From Thermobaculum sp042408415 (lineage in GTDB: Bacteria; Chloroflexota; Chloroflexia; Thermobaculales; Thermobaculaceae), in contig JBHORE010000119.1 in the NCBI GenBank assembly GCA_042408415.1, forward strand, positions 1 to 13,191: a stretch of 13,191 bases of DNA, read 5' to 3'. Positions within the stretch are counted from its first letter, which is position 1; each line of letters starts with the position of its first letter. The position numbers and the translations under genes are program-made. The notes under the pieces were generated by a model. The model made no database searches. It had not been told where the DNA came from and worked only from the letters and a program-made list of their open reading frames with translations. Shown here one piece after another: positions 1 through 8,006 of this stretch.

Positions 1-1851
1 CGATTCTTCCTGTTGGGCGCCGGCGGGTATGCCCAGCGTGAACTGTCGGGAGTACAGCTTGTAGTAGAAGCCCTCCATGGCCATCAGCTCCTCGTGGGTG
101 CCGCGCTCCACGATCTCCCCGTGGTTGACCACCAAGATCTGGTCGGCATCGCGGATGGTGGAGAGCCTGTGTGCTATCACGAAGCTCGTCCTGCCCTCCA
201 TGAGCTTGAGCATGGCCCGCTGGATGTGCCTCTCGGTGCGGGTGTCGACGCTACTCGTGGCCTCGTCCAAGATCAGGATGGCGGGATCTGCCAGCACCGC
301 TCTCGCGATCGCCAGCAGCTGTCTCTGGCCATGGCTGAGGTTGCTCCCTCGCTCGGTCAGCATGGTGTGGTATCCCTCGGGCAGGCGGTGGATGAACTGA
401 TCGGCTTCGGCGATCTTGGCGGCAGCCATCACCTCCTCGTCCGTCGCGTCCAGGCGGCCGTAACGGATGTTGTCCATCACCGTCCCAGCGAACAGGTAGG
501 TGTCCTGGAGCACCACACCCAGCTGTCGCCTTAGGTCGTCCTTCCGGATATCCCTTATATCTCTGCCATCTAGGATGATGCGCCCGCTGTCCACCTCGTA
601 GAAGCGCGCCAGCAGGTTGACTATGGTCGTCTTGCCAGCCCCGGTTGGGCCTACCAGCGCTATCGTCTGACCGGGTTCGGCGCGCAAGTTGATGTGCTTG
701 AGGACGGGGGTCTTGCCATCGTAGGAGAAGCAGACGTCCTCGAACACCACCTCACCGCGGATATGGCCGAGGGGTGCGGCATGGGGGGAATCCACCTCCG
801 GCTCCTCATCGATCACCTCGAACACCCTCTCGGCGCCCGCTATCGCGCCCTGGATCTGGTTGTAGAGGTTGGCCAAGCTGTTGAGAGGTCGCTGGAACTG
901 CCGGGCGTAGTTGAGGAAGCTGGCGATCGTGCCGGGAGTGGCAGCTCCCCCCAGCGCCAACCATCCACCGAAGCCCGCGATGACCGCGAGGCTCGTGTTG
1001 CCCACGAAGTTCATGAGGGGGCCCATGAAGCCGGCGAAGATCTGAGCCCAAGTAGCGGCATGTCTGTAGTCGTTGTTGGCCACGGAGAACTCGGCGATCT
1101 TATCGGCCTCCCTGTGATAGGCCTTCACAACCTTCTGGCCGGAGATCGTCTCCTGGATGATGCCGTTGAGGCGGCCAAGCGTGGCCTGCTGCCGCCTGAA
1201 GCCCTCCCTTACTCTGGAGGCGATGGTGCGGTTGATCCCCAAGCTCAACGCCGTCATGATGGCTAGGGTAACTGCGCCCAGCAGGGGGTTGATGGCCAGC
1301 ATCACGACCACCACCCCTATGCCGGTCAGAGTGCTAGATATCACCTGTGTGAGGCTCTCTGTAAGGACCAGGTTGATGTTCTCCACGTCGTTGGTAAGGC
1401 GGCTCATCAGCTCGCCGTGTGACCTCTGATCGAAGAACCGCAGGGGCAGTACCTGCATCTTCTCGAACAGCTCCTGCCTGATGGTCTTGACGGTACGCTG
1501 GGCCACTCCAGCCATGATGAACGCTTGCACCCAGGTGAACAACGAGCTGAGGACGTACGCGCCCAGCAACAGGAGGCTGAGACGAGCCAAGCCAGGCACA
1601 TCCCTGCGTAGGATGTAGGCATCTATGGCCCTCCCCAGGAGCCATGTACCCAGCAGATCTAGGATGGTAGAGGCCACTACCGCGATACAGGTCAGCGTTA
1701 GTCCCCAGCGCTGACGGCTGAGGTAACCCCATAGCCTCAGCAGGGTGCCGCGCACGTTCCTTGCACGCTGGACCTCGCCGGGGATGCGCGGTCCCCCTCT
1801 AGGTCCCATAGGTACGGGTGGAGTCTGCGTCTGATTTCTAGGCTGCGTCAT
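1..1851 (-). CDS. ABC exporter subunit, catalytic half of a heterodimer (3' end beyond the window)
   Basis: This is a fused membrane-domain/ATPase half-transporter; 617 codons are open to the left edge with no stop. The N-terminal ~340 residues form the six-helix exporter domain. The ATPase domain has Walker A GPTGAGKTT at residues 401-409, signature LSHGQ at 505-509, Walker B ILILDE with catalytic Glu530, and the switch His561 in IAHRLS. All Walker-side catalytic residues are canonical, but the signature has His in place of the first Gly of LSGGQ. In heterodimeric exporters such as TM287/288 the deviant signature pairs with the Walker motifs of the partner to form the degenerate site, which matches the partner encoded just upstream. 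The ATG at 1851 overlaps the end of the upstream gene by 14 bases and is preceded by GGAG, implying translational coupling. Substrate cannot be read from sequence; drug or lipid-like compounds are usual. The protein is near full family length, so little is missing. Confidence 0.95.
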   Translation of the reverse strand, partial: MTQPRNQTQTPPVPMGPRGGPRIPGEVQRARNVRGTLLRLWGYLSRQRWGLTLTCIAVVASTILDLLGTWLLGRAIDAYILRRDVPGLARLSLLLLGAYVLSSLFTWVQAFIMAGVAQRTVKTIRQELFEKMQVLPLRFFDQRSHGELMSRLTNDVENINLVLTESLTQVISSTLTGIGVVVVMLAINPLLGAVTLAIMTALSLGINRTIASRVREGFRRQQATLGRLNGIIQETISGQKVVKAYHREADKIAEFSVANNDYRHAATWAQIFAGFMGPLMNFVGNTSLAVIAGFGGWLALGGAATPGTIASFLNYARQFQRPLNSLANLYNQIQGAIAGAERVFEVIDEEPEVDSPHAAPLGHIRGEVVFEDVCFSYDGKTPVLKHINLRAEPGQTIALVGPTGAGKTTIVNLLARFYEVDSGRIILDGRDIRDIRKDDLRRQLGVVLQDTYLFAGTVMDNIRYGRLDATDEEVMAAAKIAEADQFIHRLPEGYHTMLTERGSNLSHGQRQLLAIARAVLADPAILILDEATSSVDTRTERHIQRAMLKLMEGRTSFVIAHRLSTIRDADQILVVNHGEIVERGTHEELMAMEGFYYKLYSRQFTLGIPAGAQQEES

Positions 1852-3583
1852 GTACTACCGCTCCATGCTCCATCTGTGATTCGTATATCTCCCGGTAGGC
1901 CGGGCTGGTCTGCATCAGCTCCTCATGGGTGCCCTGGGCAGCTATCCTGCCGTCCTCGAGCACGAGGATCTTGTCGGCAGGCATCACCGAGCTGATGCGC
2001 TGGGCCACCACGAACCTGGTTTGACGTAGCTCCCGCAGCGCTGCCTGGATCTTGGACTCTGTCTCAGCGTCCACCGCGCTCGTGCTGTCGTCGAGCACGA
2101 GCACCTTGGGACGCAACAGCAAGGCGCGAGCGATGGCAATTCGCTGTTTCTGCCCTCCCGATAAGTTGACGCCACGCTGTCCCACGATCGAGTCGTATCC
2201 ATCTGGGAAGCTCATGATGAAGTCGTGCGCCTGCGCGAGCTTGGCGGCCCACTCTACCTCCTCATCCGTGGCCTCTGGCCGCCCGAAGCGGATGTTGTCG
2301 CGGATGGTGCCGCTGAACAGCACCGCTTCCTGGAGTGCCACTCCCACCGACCTGCGCAGCAGCTCCTCGTCCATCTCCCGCACGTCGATGCCGTCGATGA
2401 GCACTCTGCCGCTCGTGGCATCGTAGAAGCGTGGTATCAGGCTCACGAGCGTGGATTTGCCTGAGCCCGTGGGACCTATGATGCCGATCATCTGCCCAGG
2501 CTCGGCTACGAACGACACTTCGTGCAGCACGGGGTCCCCCTCGCAGTGGTCATAGCTGAAGGTAACGTGCTGGAACTCCACCTTGCCCTCCAGCTCCACC
2601 CCGCGTACTGGGGTGAGGGGAGTCTGGAGGTCCGGCTGCTCGTCCAGCACTTCTTGTATGCGGACGGCTGAGGCCTCTGCCCTGGAGAGCCTGACGATCA
2701 GCATGCTCACCATCATCAAGGACATCAGGCTCTGTATGAGGTAGGATACGAAAGCCACCAGCTGACCGACCTCGAGTGACCCTTGTATGGCCCATCTACC
2801 GCCGAACCACACGACGGCCACGACGCCACCGTTGAGCATCAGCATCATGAAGGGCATGCCAAAGGCGATGAGACGGATGGCGGAGATGTTGGCCTGAGCA
2901 AAACCCTCGTTCACCTGTCGGAAGCGGTCGATCTCGAAGTCCCGCCGCGCGAACGCCCGCACCAGCCTGATACCTGCTAGGTTCTCCTGCAGCACGGTGT
3001 TGATCCTATCGAGCATCGACTGCACCCTGCTGAATAGGTTGTAGCCCATCTTGAGCAATAGGCCCATGACTACGAGCAGCGCCGGCATGATGATCAGGAA
3101 CATGAGCGACAGCCTGGGGCTGGTGACTATGGCCATGATGATGCCCCCAACGAGCATCACCGGTGCTCGCCACAGCATGCGCAGCATCATCATCACCACA
3201 TCCTGGATCTGGGTAACGTCGTTGGTGAGGCGGGTGATGAGGTTGCCACTCTCCAGCCTGTCCAGGTTACCGAATGAGAAGGATTGTACCTTGCGAAAGA
3301 GCTCAGCGCGCAGGTCGGCTCCCATGCCCATCGACGTGAGGAAGGCGAACACGGTGCAGGCCATGCCCCCGACCAGACCAACCACCGCCACTACGACCAT
3401 CAGCAGGCCCGTATGAGTCACCGTGCGCATATCCGAGCGCAGTATGCCCTCATCGATGATCCGCTGCACCAGCCTGGGCTGCAGCAGGTCCATCGACACC
3501 TCCAGGATCATCGACAACGGCGCCAGCAGCGCCCACAGCCAGTAAGGGCGAATGAATCTAAAAAGCCTCCTAGTGGATCTCAT
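1838..3583 (-). CDS. ABC exporter subunit, degenerate-site half of a heterodimer
   Basis: This is a complete 581-residue half-transporter with about six membrane helices in residues ~15-300, then an ATPase domain. Walker A GPTGSGKST lies at 370-378, signature LSGGQ at 474-478, Walker B VLVLDD at 494-499. The residue after the Walker B Asp is Asp499 instead of the catalytic Glu, and the switch position is Gln528 (VAQRIS) instead of His. The same two replacements mark the degenerate-site subunit of TM287/288-type exporters, so this half should bind ATP but hydrolyse it poorly, with its intact signature serving the active site of the partner. The ATG at 3583 is chosen over an in-frame TTG six bases upstream because GGAGGG at 3591-3596 is 7 bases from the ATG. 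It lies 21 bases after the MarR gene and overlaps the next ABC gene, so the three form one operon. Transported substrate is unknown. Confidence 0.96.
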   Translation of the reverse strand: MRSTRRLFRFIRPYWLWALLAPLSMILEVSMDLLQPRLVQRIIDEGILRSDMRTVTHTGLLMVVVAVVGLVGGMACTVFAFLTSMGMGADLRAELFRKVQSFSFGNLDRLESGNLITRLTNDVTQIQDVVMMMLRMLWRAPVMLVGGIIMAIVTSPRLSLMFLIIMPALLVVMGLLLKMGYNLFSRVQSMLDRINTVLQENLAGIRLVRAFARRDFEIDRFRQVNEGFAQANISAIRLIAFGMPFMMLMLNGGVVAVVWFGGRWAIQGSLEVGQLVAFVSYLIQSLMSLMMVSMLIVRLSRAEASAVRIQEVLDEQPDLQTPLTPVRGVELEGKVEFQHVTFSYDHCEGDPVLHEVSFVAEPGQMIGIIGPTGSGKSTLVSLIPRFYDATSGRVLIDGIDVREMDEELLRRSVGVALQEAVLFSGTIRDNIRFGRPEATDEEVEWAAKLAQAHDFIMSFPDGYDSIVGQRGVNLSGGQKQRIAIARALLLRPKVLVLDDSTSAVDAETESKIQAALRELRQTRFVVAQRISSVMPADKILVLEDGRIAAQGTHEELMQTSPAYREIYESQMEHGAVVHDAA

Positions 3584-3604
3584 CCCCAATCCCTCCAGCT
3601 ATGC

Positions 3605-4129
3605 TCACTCGGCGTTCCCCGGCAGATCGAACAGCTTGCGAAACACGGGCAGAGCTGCGGTCAGCCTGCGCCTGTCTTCCTCTTCGAGCCTGTCCAGCCG
3701 CTGCTGCAGGGCGGTCACCCTATCCCTGTGGTGTGCAGTAATGGTGTCTCGACCTTGGTCGGTGAGCTCCACCCATACGCTGCGCCAGTCGGTCTCATCG
3801 TGTACGCGCCGTACGAGGTCCTGCTCCACCAGGCGCTTGACCATGCCGGTCACGGTGGGTGGGGTGACACCTAGGTGCTCGGCCAGGTCCTGCATCGTCA
3901 TCCTGCCGTGCTTGAGCAGGGTGAACATCAGCCGCGTCTGCCCCCGCTTGTCCTGTGGATCGAAACCTCGATGGTGTTTGTATTTGCCAGGATGCTCGGG
4001 CTTGCCCTCACACTCCGGCAGCCCGTGCGTCATGAAGCGCCGTAGCAGGTGAAGCACGTCCAATAGCTCCTCGGCCACCAGCTGCGGATTCTCTGCTTCT
4101 CTCCTCACTATGTCCTCTGTGGTTTCCAT
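3605..4129 (-). CDS. MarR-family transcriptional regulator
   Basis: This is a small cytoplasmic DNA-binding protein of 174 residues from the chosen ATG. A winged helix-turn-helix occupies roughly residues 62-130: the stretch MTMQDLAEHLGVTPPTVTGMVKRLVEQDLVRR contains the recognition helix, followed by the wing (DETDWRSVWVELTDQG). Helical flanks (LVAEELLDVLHLLRRFM; a charged C-terminal helix) would form the dimer interface. Between them is a His/Lys-rich stretch (residues ~37-57), longer than in many MarR proteins. The frame is open up to a TTG at 4180 and an ATG at 4156, but those lie almost on the predicted transcript start and lack a ribosome site; the ATG at 4129 has AGGAAG upstream. It is first in the operon with the ABC exporter, so it most likely represses its own operon and responds to a transported compound; that role is inferred from context. 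Confidence 0.93.
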   Translation of the reverse strand: METTEDIVRREAENPQLVAEELLDVLHLLRRFMTHGLPECEGKPEHPGKYKHHRGFDPQDKRGQTRLMFTLLKHGRMTMQDLAEHLGVTPPTVTGMVKRLVEQDLVRRVHDETDWRSVWVELTDQGRDTITAHHRDRVTALQQRLDRLEEEDRRRLTAALPVFRKLFDLPGNAE

Positions 4130-4159
4130 CTCGTCATCGCTTCCTCGTGTGCACATATA

Positions 4160-4197
4160 AGCTAATTGTTTGTGTGGCAATTATTTAGCTTGGCTAA
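4160..4197. promoter_or_regulatory. Nested inverted repeats, probable MarR operator
   Basis: TTAGC-TTG-GCTAA at 4185-4197 is a perfect 5-base dyad with a 3-base centre that touches the -10 box and covers the expected transcript start. Two more arms nest around the adjacent bases: TAATTG (4163-4168) with CAATTA (4178-4183), and AGCTAA (4160-4165) with TTAGCT (4185-4190). AT-rich palindromes over the start site are typical MarR autorepression targets. Binding is inferred, not shown. Confidence 0.55.
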
Positions 4198-4225
4198 GTA
4201 TAAACCGTGCGTGCCAGAAAAGCAA
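4197..4225 (-). promoter_or_regulatory. Sigma70-type promoter of the MarR-ABC operon
   Basis: Reading the minus strand, TTGCTT (4225-4220) and TATACT (4202-4197) are separated by exactly 17 bases, giving 4/6 and 5/6 matches to the -35 and -10 consensus. Transcription would start near 4190, leaving a leader of about 60 bases before the chosen ATG of the MarR gene. This is the best promoter match in the window. Confidence 0.7.
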
Positions 4226-4406
4226 GGGGTTTTTGACGAGCAATGGTACCAGCTTTTGAACTAACCCCGACCGGGGAAGGTGCTCATCGCGCAAAGGGAC
4301 GCTATCTGCCCATGGCCCATCCGCCCGTCCGGCGCCGCAGGCCAGTCCTGCCGCCGCGATTCTATAAGGTGCCAGTCCAAAGACCAGGTAGTATCGCTGA
4401 GCTAGC
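4203..4406. other. Intergenic stretch between the Mo hydroxylase and the MarR promoter
   Basis: No convincing gene is seen here. It holds the -35 box of the MarR promoter and a short palindrome CCCCGACCGGGG at 4265-4276. On the minus strand that palindrome is followed by TTAGTT, which might act as a weak terminator for the Mo hydroxylase operon, but the stem is only 4-5 pairs and there is no clear T-run. A 95-codon open frame crossing the region resembles no family and has no ribosome site. Confidence 0.4.
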
Positions 4407-6452
4407 CTACGAGGGTATGCGTCCCTCAGGTACCAATGGCAGAGCGCGAAGTCGTTGGCCGGCAGCATCGAAGATGGCGTTGGCCAGCGCCGGAGCCACG
4501 CACACCAGCGGCGTTTCTCCAGCTCCGACGGACGGTAGATCCTTGCGGTCGAGCAGCACGACCTCTATGCTTGGCAGGTCCGTGAACCTGGGGACCCTAT
4601 AGAGCGACAGGCGGCCGTTGCAGATGTTGCCTCCCTCGATCCGCACTTGCTCGTACAGCGCTCCCCCTAGCCCTTGCACGATGGCCCCCTCGATCTGGTT
4701 GCGCAGCAGGTCGGGGTTATGGATGGCTCCGCACTCGAAAGCTTGGACGATGCGCACCACCGTCAACCCCTGGGTATTGGGATCGACCTCTACCTCCGCA
4801 CAGGTGGCCACGTAGCTCCCCTTCTCGGTGCCGCACGCCAGGCCGTGACCCCTGTGCCCCCTCCGCCGACGACCCACCCACCCGTACGCCTCGGCGGCGG
4901 CGAGCAGCACGGCTCGGAGCCGCTCATCGGAGGTGTTGTCCAGCCTGAACTCCAGAGGATCCACCTCGAGCTTGTGGGCTAGCTCATCCATGTGCGACTC
5001 CCTGGCGAAGTGGTTGGCGGTCGCGGCCAGTGCCCTGTACGACCCCTGCCGCAGCGGGGACCTGCAGGGATGATACTCGATGTGTTGGTGGGGCACGTCG
5101 TACGGCGTCATGATGGCCGCGGGCCCGGAGTTGTAGTTGTGGAACTCCCAGGCGCGCAGCTTGCCATCTCGAGTGGCACCGCTGCGCACGTCGATCACCC
5201 CGGCCGGTCGGAAGTAGGCGTGAGTCAACTCCTCCTGCCGGGTCCAGTGTACCTTCACGGGCACCCCCAGGGCTCGAGCGACTCGTGCGGCCTCGATGGC
5301 TGCCTCCCCGGTGTGCTTGCCACCGTAGCCGGACCCCGCATCGAGCACAATCACGCGTACATGGTCCTCCGGCAGCCCAAAGAAGGCGGCAAGCTCAGCG
5401 CGCACTCCAAACGGGCGCTGGGTGCTGGTCCACACCGTCAGGCGCTCGCCCTCCCATACTGCCGTTGCGGCTCTGGTCTCGGGTGGCACATGCGCAATGT
5501 AGGCCACCCTATACTCCGCTGCGTGCCTTACTTCCGCTTCCCCCAGGCCCAGCTCGATCGATCCCTGTCGGTGCAGCAGCGGGTGGGGGAACGGGCGATC
5601 GGGATCCGGCTCCATAGGGTGCGCCTTGAGGTACTCGTACAGCTCCTCCTCGGACGGCACCTCCGGGCGCTCCCACTCCGCCCGCACGGCTGCAGCTGCT
5701 TGGCTTGCAAGGAAGCTGTCCTCGGCGGCTACTGCCACGAAATCACCATCGCGCACTACCCGCACGCCCTCCATGATCTCCGCCTCGGTCGTGTCCGCGC
5801 GTAGCAGCTTGCAGCCAGGGAGCGGCGGCCGCACTACCTTGGCGATGAGCATTCCCGGCAGGGCCATGTCGGAAGGGTAGCGATGGCTGCCCGTGACTAG
5901 CGCCTCCATGTTCACCCTCGGCACCGGCCTGCCCAGCACCGACCAGGATGACGGGGGAGTCAGGGGCGCATCTTCCCGATACTCCTCTGCAAGCTCCTCC
6001 CCGCCAGCGAGCTCGGCATAGCTGAGACTCCTGCCGCTGGAGGGATGGGCAACCTTGCCCTCGGTCGCTATGAGCTCTGATCTCGGCACGCCCAGCCTCT
6101 CAGCGGCCCTGTCCAAGAACACCTCCCGAGCGGAGGCAGCCACCAGACGCAGGGTATGCGCCATCGTGGGGGTTGTGCGGCTGCCAAACGTACCTGCATC
6201 AAAGGGCACCAGGGCCGTGTCGGCCATCACCAGCCTTACCATCTGGAGCGGCACGCGCAACTCCTCAGCTACCGCCTGCGCCAGGGACGTCCGGATGCCC
6301 TGACCGACTTCCACTTTGCCGGTGAACACCGTCACCCCGCCATCGGGATCGACCCTCAACCAGTCTCCGATGCATCGGGTGTCGGCATCTCGGGGCATCT
6401 CCCCCCTGCTGCTCTGTCCCTCAGGTCCAGAAGGATACCTGCGCGTCTCCAT
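4407..6452 (-). CDS. Molybdenum hydroxylase large (molybdopterin-binding) subunit, xanthine dehydrogenase superfamily
   Basis: This 681-residue subunit would bind the molybdenum cofactor and hydroxylate an aldehyde or N-heterocycle using water. The motif GKVEVGQG at residues 45-52 lies near the N-terminus, followed by FGSRTT (89-94). Then come the substrate/cofactor loop DAGSGYGGKH (371-380), QGSYR (469-473), and GAGE at 643-646, whose Glu646 matches the catalytic base of the family. Having the GQG block before the aldehyde-oxidase-type domain is the permuted order of isoquinoline 1-oxidoreductase/nicotinate dehydrogenase large subunits rather than classical XdhA. The start is the ATG in TGATG at 6454-6450, which overlaps the stop of the small-subunit gene by one base; an upstream in-frame ATG at 6524 lies inside that gene and is less likely. 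No Tat signal is visible. No FAD subunit or XdhC-like maturation gene is adjacent, so the electron acceptor may be a cytochrome or quinone. The substrate cannot be named. Confidence 0.92.
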   Translation of the reverse strand: METRRYPSGPEGQSSRGEMPRDADTRCIGDWLRVDPDGGVTVFTGKVEVGQGIRTSLAQAVAEELRVPLQMVRLVMADTALVPFDAGTFGSRTTPTMAHTLRLVAASAREVFLDRAAERLGVPRSELIATEGKVAHPSSGRSLSYAELAGGEELAEEYREDAPLTPPSSWSVLGRPVPRVNMEALVTGSHRYPSDMALPGMLIAKVVRPPLPGCKLLRADTTEAEIMEGVRVVRDGDFVAVAAEDSFLASQAAAAVRAEWERPEVPSEEELYEYLKAHPMEPDPDRPFPHPLLHRQGSIELGLGEAEVRHAAEYRVAYIAHVPPETRAATAVWEGERLTVWTSTQRPFGVRAELAAFFGLPEDHVRVIVLDAGSGYGGKHTGEAAIEAARVARALGVPVKVHWTRQEELTHAYFRPAGVIDVRSGATRDGKLRAWEFHNYNSGPAAIMTPYDVPHQHIEYHPCRSPLRQGSYRALAATANHFARESHMDELAHKLEVDPLEFRLDNTSDERLRAVLLAAAEAYGWVGRRRRGHRGHGLACGTEKGSYVATCAEVEVDPNTQGLTVVRIVQAFECGAIHNPDLLRNQIEGAIVQGLGGALYEQVRIEGGNICNGRLSLYRVPRFTDLPSIEVVLLDRKDLPSVGAGETPLVCVAPALANAIFDAAGQRLRALPLVPEGRIPS

Positions 6453-6931
6453 CAGCCCCTCACCTCCCTGAAGGTCTCCGCGGCGCGCATCACGGCCTGT
6501 AGGATACGTGGGTACGTGCCGCACCTGCAGATGTTCCCCTCCATGTAAGCCTCAATTTCCGACTTGGTAGGCGATGGGTGCTGGCGCAGCAGCCCCACCG
6601 CGTTCATGATCATGCCTGGAGTACAGTAACCACACTGCATGGCTCCGAGCTCGATGAAGGCGCGCTGCACGGGATGCAGCTCTCCGCCCTTGGCCAAACC
6701 CTCTATCGTCGTCACCTCCTGCCCCTCCACGGATGCCACTGGCAGGAGGCACGAGCGCCGGGGCTCCCCATCCACCAGGACCGTACAGAAACCACAGACG
6801 CCCTCTCCGCATCCGGGCTTCGCACCTGTGAGCCCGAGCTCCTCGCGCAACACAAACAGTAGGGGCTTTTCTGGGTACGTGCTGATAATCCTCGTTTCGC
6901 CGTTGACCACGAGGCTTAGCTCTCTCTTCAT
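6452..6931 (-). CDS. (2Fe-2S)-binding small subunit of the molybdenum hydroxylase
   Basis: This 159-residue iron-sulfur subunit would pass electrons from the molybdenum centre to an external acceptor. The N-terminal plant-ferredoxin-like domain has cluster ligands Cys41, Cys46, Cys49 and Cys61 (CGEGVCGFC followed by Cys61). The C-terminal helical domain has Cys100, Cys103, Cys135 and Cys137 (CGYC and CRC), the complete two-cluster set of XDH/CoxS/IorA-type subunits. The ATG at 6931 is chosen over upstream in-frame GTG 6958 because AAGGAG sits 8 bases before it. It is the first gene of a two-gene operon with translational coupling to the large subunit (TGATG). Its own promoter should lie in the AT-rich bases 6975-7020; a TATAGA-like -10 is present on the minus strand, but no good -35 was found. 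Confidence 0.95.
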   Translation of the reverse strand: MKRELSLVVNGETRIISTYPEKPLLFVLREELGLTGAKPGCGEGVCGFCTVLVDGEPRRSCLLPVASVEGQEVTTIEGLAKGGELHPVQRAFIELGAMQCGYCTPGMIMNAVGLLRQHPSPTKSEIEAYMEGNICRCGTYPRILQAVMRAAETFREVRG

Positions 6932-7060
6932 AAGTACCGCTCCTTCTACCGAAGCCACATAGGCTACTAAGGCTCACTCCCATTCTATATTATTTCGGTG
7001 CTTGCGAACATATTGTTGAGAGCTAAGGAGATAACGTCGGCAGATAGGAGCCTGAGCAAA

Positions 7061-7090
7061 CAAGAGGGCTGGGGATTAAATCCCCAGCCC
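7061..7090 (-). terminator. Rho-independent terminator of the PhyH dioxygenase gene
   Basis: GGGCTGGGGAT (7066-7076) and ATCCCCAGCCC (7080-7090) form a perfect 11-pair stem with a 3-base loop. Read on the minus strand it lies 18 bases after the dioxygenase stop codon and is followed by a T-rich tail (CTCTTGTTTGC). The tail on the plus strand is not T-rich, so it acts mainly in the minus direction and separates this gene from the Mo hydroxylase operon. Confidence 0.8.
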
Positions 7091-7108
7091 CTCGAGGGAA
7101 AGGGCCGG

Positions 7109-7891
7109 TTACCTGCGCTCGCCCACGCGCGGGAACAGCTCCCCCTCCAAGGTCTGTCCCGGCGACAGCGCGAGCGGGTCGGTAACCACGTGGGGTTGAC
7201 CAGTGTAGACGGTGTCGGCGTCCATGTAGATGATCACGTGAGCCACTCTTGGCTCGTCTGTCACGTTGGGGTTGGCCATGTGGGCGCACCTGCTGTGGTG
7301 GAAGGTACAGTCCCCTGCGCGCAGAGGCAGCGTCACCCTGGCGTCCCACTCTAGATCGGGACACAGGCTGAAGAGGCTGCGTGGGTCTTCTAGGTTCTGC
7401 GCGGCCAGCTCTGTGCGGGTATGCGATCTGGGAATGAACGTCATGCACCCCCTCTCGACCGGCACATCACACAGCGCCACCCAGGCCGAGAGCGAGTGCG
7501 CGGAGCGCGCGTGCGGCCAGTAGGGCTGATCCTGATGGAATTCGGTGGCCGTGCTCTTCTGAGGTTGCTTGATAAGCACCTGGTCGTGCCACAGGCGTAG
7601 GGGCACGCCCGCGAGCGCCTCAGCTATCCTGGCCAGCTTGGGGTGCAGGGTGAGCTCACGAAGCACCTCGTCCTCGCGCCAGGCGTTGACGAGGTGTGTG
7701 AAGACCGAGCCCTTGTGGAGGCTCTGCATGCGCTCGGAGAGCCTCAACGCCGCCTCTCGAAATCTCTCCACCTCCTCCGGAGAGAGGGCACCGCGCACCC
7801 TGATGAAGCCCTGGCTTCGGTAGAGCTGTACCGCCTCGTTGGTGACCTGGTCGGCCGTAGTGGTATGGGTGATCTCCACTATGTCCAACAT
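7109..7891 (-). CDS. PhyH-family Fe(II)/2-oxoglutarate-dependent dioxygenase
   Basis: This 260-residue cytoplasmic enzyme is predicted to hydroxylate a small organic substrate, converting 2-oxoglutarate and O2 to succinate and CO2. The double-stranded beta-helix iron triad is visible as His119-x-Asp121 (EFHQDQPYW) and distal His204 (CAHMANPN). Arg215, eleven residues after His204, matches the 2-oxoglutarate-binding Arg spacing of phytanoyl-CoA hydroxylase. MTFIPRSH at 150-157 is also typical of the family, and the length is normal. The frame extends upstream to 7984, but the ATG at 7891 has a near-perfect AGGAGGT (7899-7905) 7 bases before it, so the shorter start is used. It is divergent from the AraC regulator 115 bases away, which may control it, and is followed by a strong terminator. 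Substrate is unknown; phytanoyl-CoA is unlikely, as bacterial family members act on many different compounds. Confidence 0.93.
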   Translation of the reverse strand: MLDIVEITHTTTADQVTNEAVQLYRSQGFIRVRGALSPEEVERFREAALRLSERMQSLHKGSVFTHLVNAWREDEVLRELTLHPKLARIAEALAGVPLRLWHDQVLIKQPQKSTATEFHQDQPYWPHARSAHSLSAWVALCDVPVERGCMTFIPRSHTRTELAAQNLEDPRSLFSLCPDLEWDARVTLPLRAGDCTFHHSRCAHMANPNVTDEPRVAHVIIYMDADTVYTGQPHVVTDPLALSPGQTLEGELFPRVGERR

Positions 7892-8006
7892 CTGTACTAC
7901 CTCCTTCCTGTAGCACGATCTTCTCACAGCCGAGGGGTTTCTACTAGACTGAAAGACGCTAAAAGTAGCACAATATTGATTCAAGGGATACTTAGGGAGG
8001 ACTTAG
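7892..8006. promoter_or_regulatory. Divergent control region between PhyH and AraC genes
   Basis: These 115 bases must hold both promoters. CTACT (7941-7945) and AGTAG (7964-7968) form a spaced dyad, and CAATATTG at 7971-7978 is a perfect 8-base palindrome. No -35/-10 pair with good spacing could be assigned in either direction, as expected if the promoters are activator-dependent. Confidence 0.4.

Noticed and set aside
13..1266. Long plus-strand open frames of up to 190 codons opposite the ABC genes
   Set aside because: They are antisense to a minus-strand frame with complete ABC exporter motifs, contain His/Leu/Gly-rich low-information sequence, and show no family resemblance or ribosome site.
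4265..4276. Palindrome CCCCGACCGGGG as a terminator
   Set aside because: The stem is at most five pairs with a two-base loop and no T-run follows, so it is not supported as a feature of its own.
4181..4468. A 95-codon minus-strand frame in the gap between the Mo hydroxylase and MarR genes
   Set aside because: It overlaps the Mo hydroxylase end and the MarR promoter, has no ribosome site and no recognisable motif.
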